From: Saccoglossus kowalevskii
Taxonomy: Eukaryota; Hemichordata; Enteropneusta; Harrimaniidae
Direction of reading: 5' to 3'
DNA length: 34,441 nt
NCBI RefSeq assembly: GCF_000003605.2
Contig: NW_003135342.1
Location: forward strand, 319,387 to 353,827
In this document: positions 34,090-34,441 of the stretch, one piece after another
How positions within the stretch are numbered: the stretch's first letter is position 1
How the letters are laid out: every line of letters begins with the position of its first letter
The notes under the pieces: model-generated
Seen by the model: the letters and a program-made list of their open reading frames with translations, nothing else
Database searches by the model: none
Told to the model about the DNA's origin: nothing
Position numbers and translations under genes: made by a program

Positions 34090-34161
34090 ATGGTGTTTGT
34101 CCCTGATGTATTTGTTGCCATGCCCCGCAGGCAATTCGCGAAGGAATTAGCTTTCAAAAAG
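34090..34161 (+). CDS. Candidate first coding exon of a plus-strand gene running off the window
   Basis: ATG at 34090 opens a 24-codon frame (MVFVPDVFVAMPRRQF then AKELAFKK) ending AAG|GTCAGT, a plausible phase-0 donor; without splicing it stops three codons later. No second exon is seen before the window ends. Weak evidence, reported because it sits at the window edge where a neighbouring gene could begin. Confidence 0.15.
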
Positions 34162-34441
34162 GTCAGTGGGTGAGATGTTCTCTATCATATTTTGCTTTGA
34201 AAACATCATAAAATATAAAGTATATATATTTATGATATATGCATCGTAGCTACTTGTTAGCTGACACGGCCCTTTGATCGACGAGAGAACGTGACTTTTG
34301 CCATGAAGCTGGAAATGGATGTAGTGGGAATTAAAACAATGTTTATTTTACAATTTAATTCTTGAGATACAAATATTTTGCCACGAAACACCCAACGATT
34401 TAGTCGATTGTACTTTACTCATCACTCGTTCAGGACTCACT

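Larger units (their letters stand above)
31767..34441. other. Upstream flank: no gene recognised
   Basis: AT-rich sequence with the CRE at 32193, a short CGAGACTT triplication near 32574-32592, the X-box at 33436, an X-box-like GTTACCATGACGAC at 33993, the poly(A) tract at 33693 and the weak plus-strand exon candidate at 34090. Confidence 0.55.

Overview
This is a stretch of animal nuclear DNA, AT-rich, with widely spaced small exons, GT-AG introns, modular extracellular domains joined at phase-1 introns, and many short non-autonomous DNA transposons. Nothing looks bacterial or viral. The compact modular gene and the transposon load suggest a marine invertebrate (lancelet, hemichordate or lophotrochozoan type). 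The sequence alone does not let me name the phylum.

One gene is convincingly present, on the minus strand. It runs from a signal-peptide exon (start codon 31327) to a stop codon at 4498. I assembled ten coding exons whose splice sites and phases all agree: signal peptide, mini-exon A, mini-exon B, CUB1 first half, CUB1 second half, CUB2 first half, PAN/apple module, CUB2 second half, LDL-receptor class A module, and a transmembrane plus cytoplasmic exon. The open product is 542 residues. The order signal - CUB - CUB - LDLa - single membrane span is that of the NETO family (neuropilin and tolloid-like; auxiliary subunits of kainate-type glutamate receptors), and the length is close to theirs. 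This gene differs in two ways. A symmetric phase 1-1 exon carrying a whole PAN module sits between the two exons that together make CUB2, so PAN is nested inside CUB2 unless the exon is skipped. The cytoplasmic tail is a five-fold repeat of a charged 12-residue unit and ends in a tyrosine-based sorting signal.

Layout: 1-4497, sequence downstream of the gene, with two copies of MITE family B; 4498-4868, last exon; 4869-8894, intron with two family A MITEs and other repeats; 8895-11261, LDLa, CUB2b, PAN and CUB2a exons in about 2.4 kb; 11262-14293, intron; 14294-16779, CUB1 exons and the two mini-exons, with a 21-bp satellite in the CUB1 intron; 16780-31272, a 14.5-kb first coding intron full of MITEs; 31273-31366, signal-peptide exon; 31367-34441, upstream flank with a duplicated NRF1-like promoter motif.

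At least five families of short inverted-repeat elements are present (A seven copies, B two, C two, D and E one each, plus remnants). Family A carries a YY1-like core and family B an NRF1-like palindrome, so some of the regulatory motifs in the window may have been brought in by transposons. Strong RFX X-box motifs and full CRE palindromes occur more often than base composition predicts. Other open frames are weak and are listed with low confidence or rejected.
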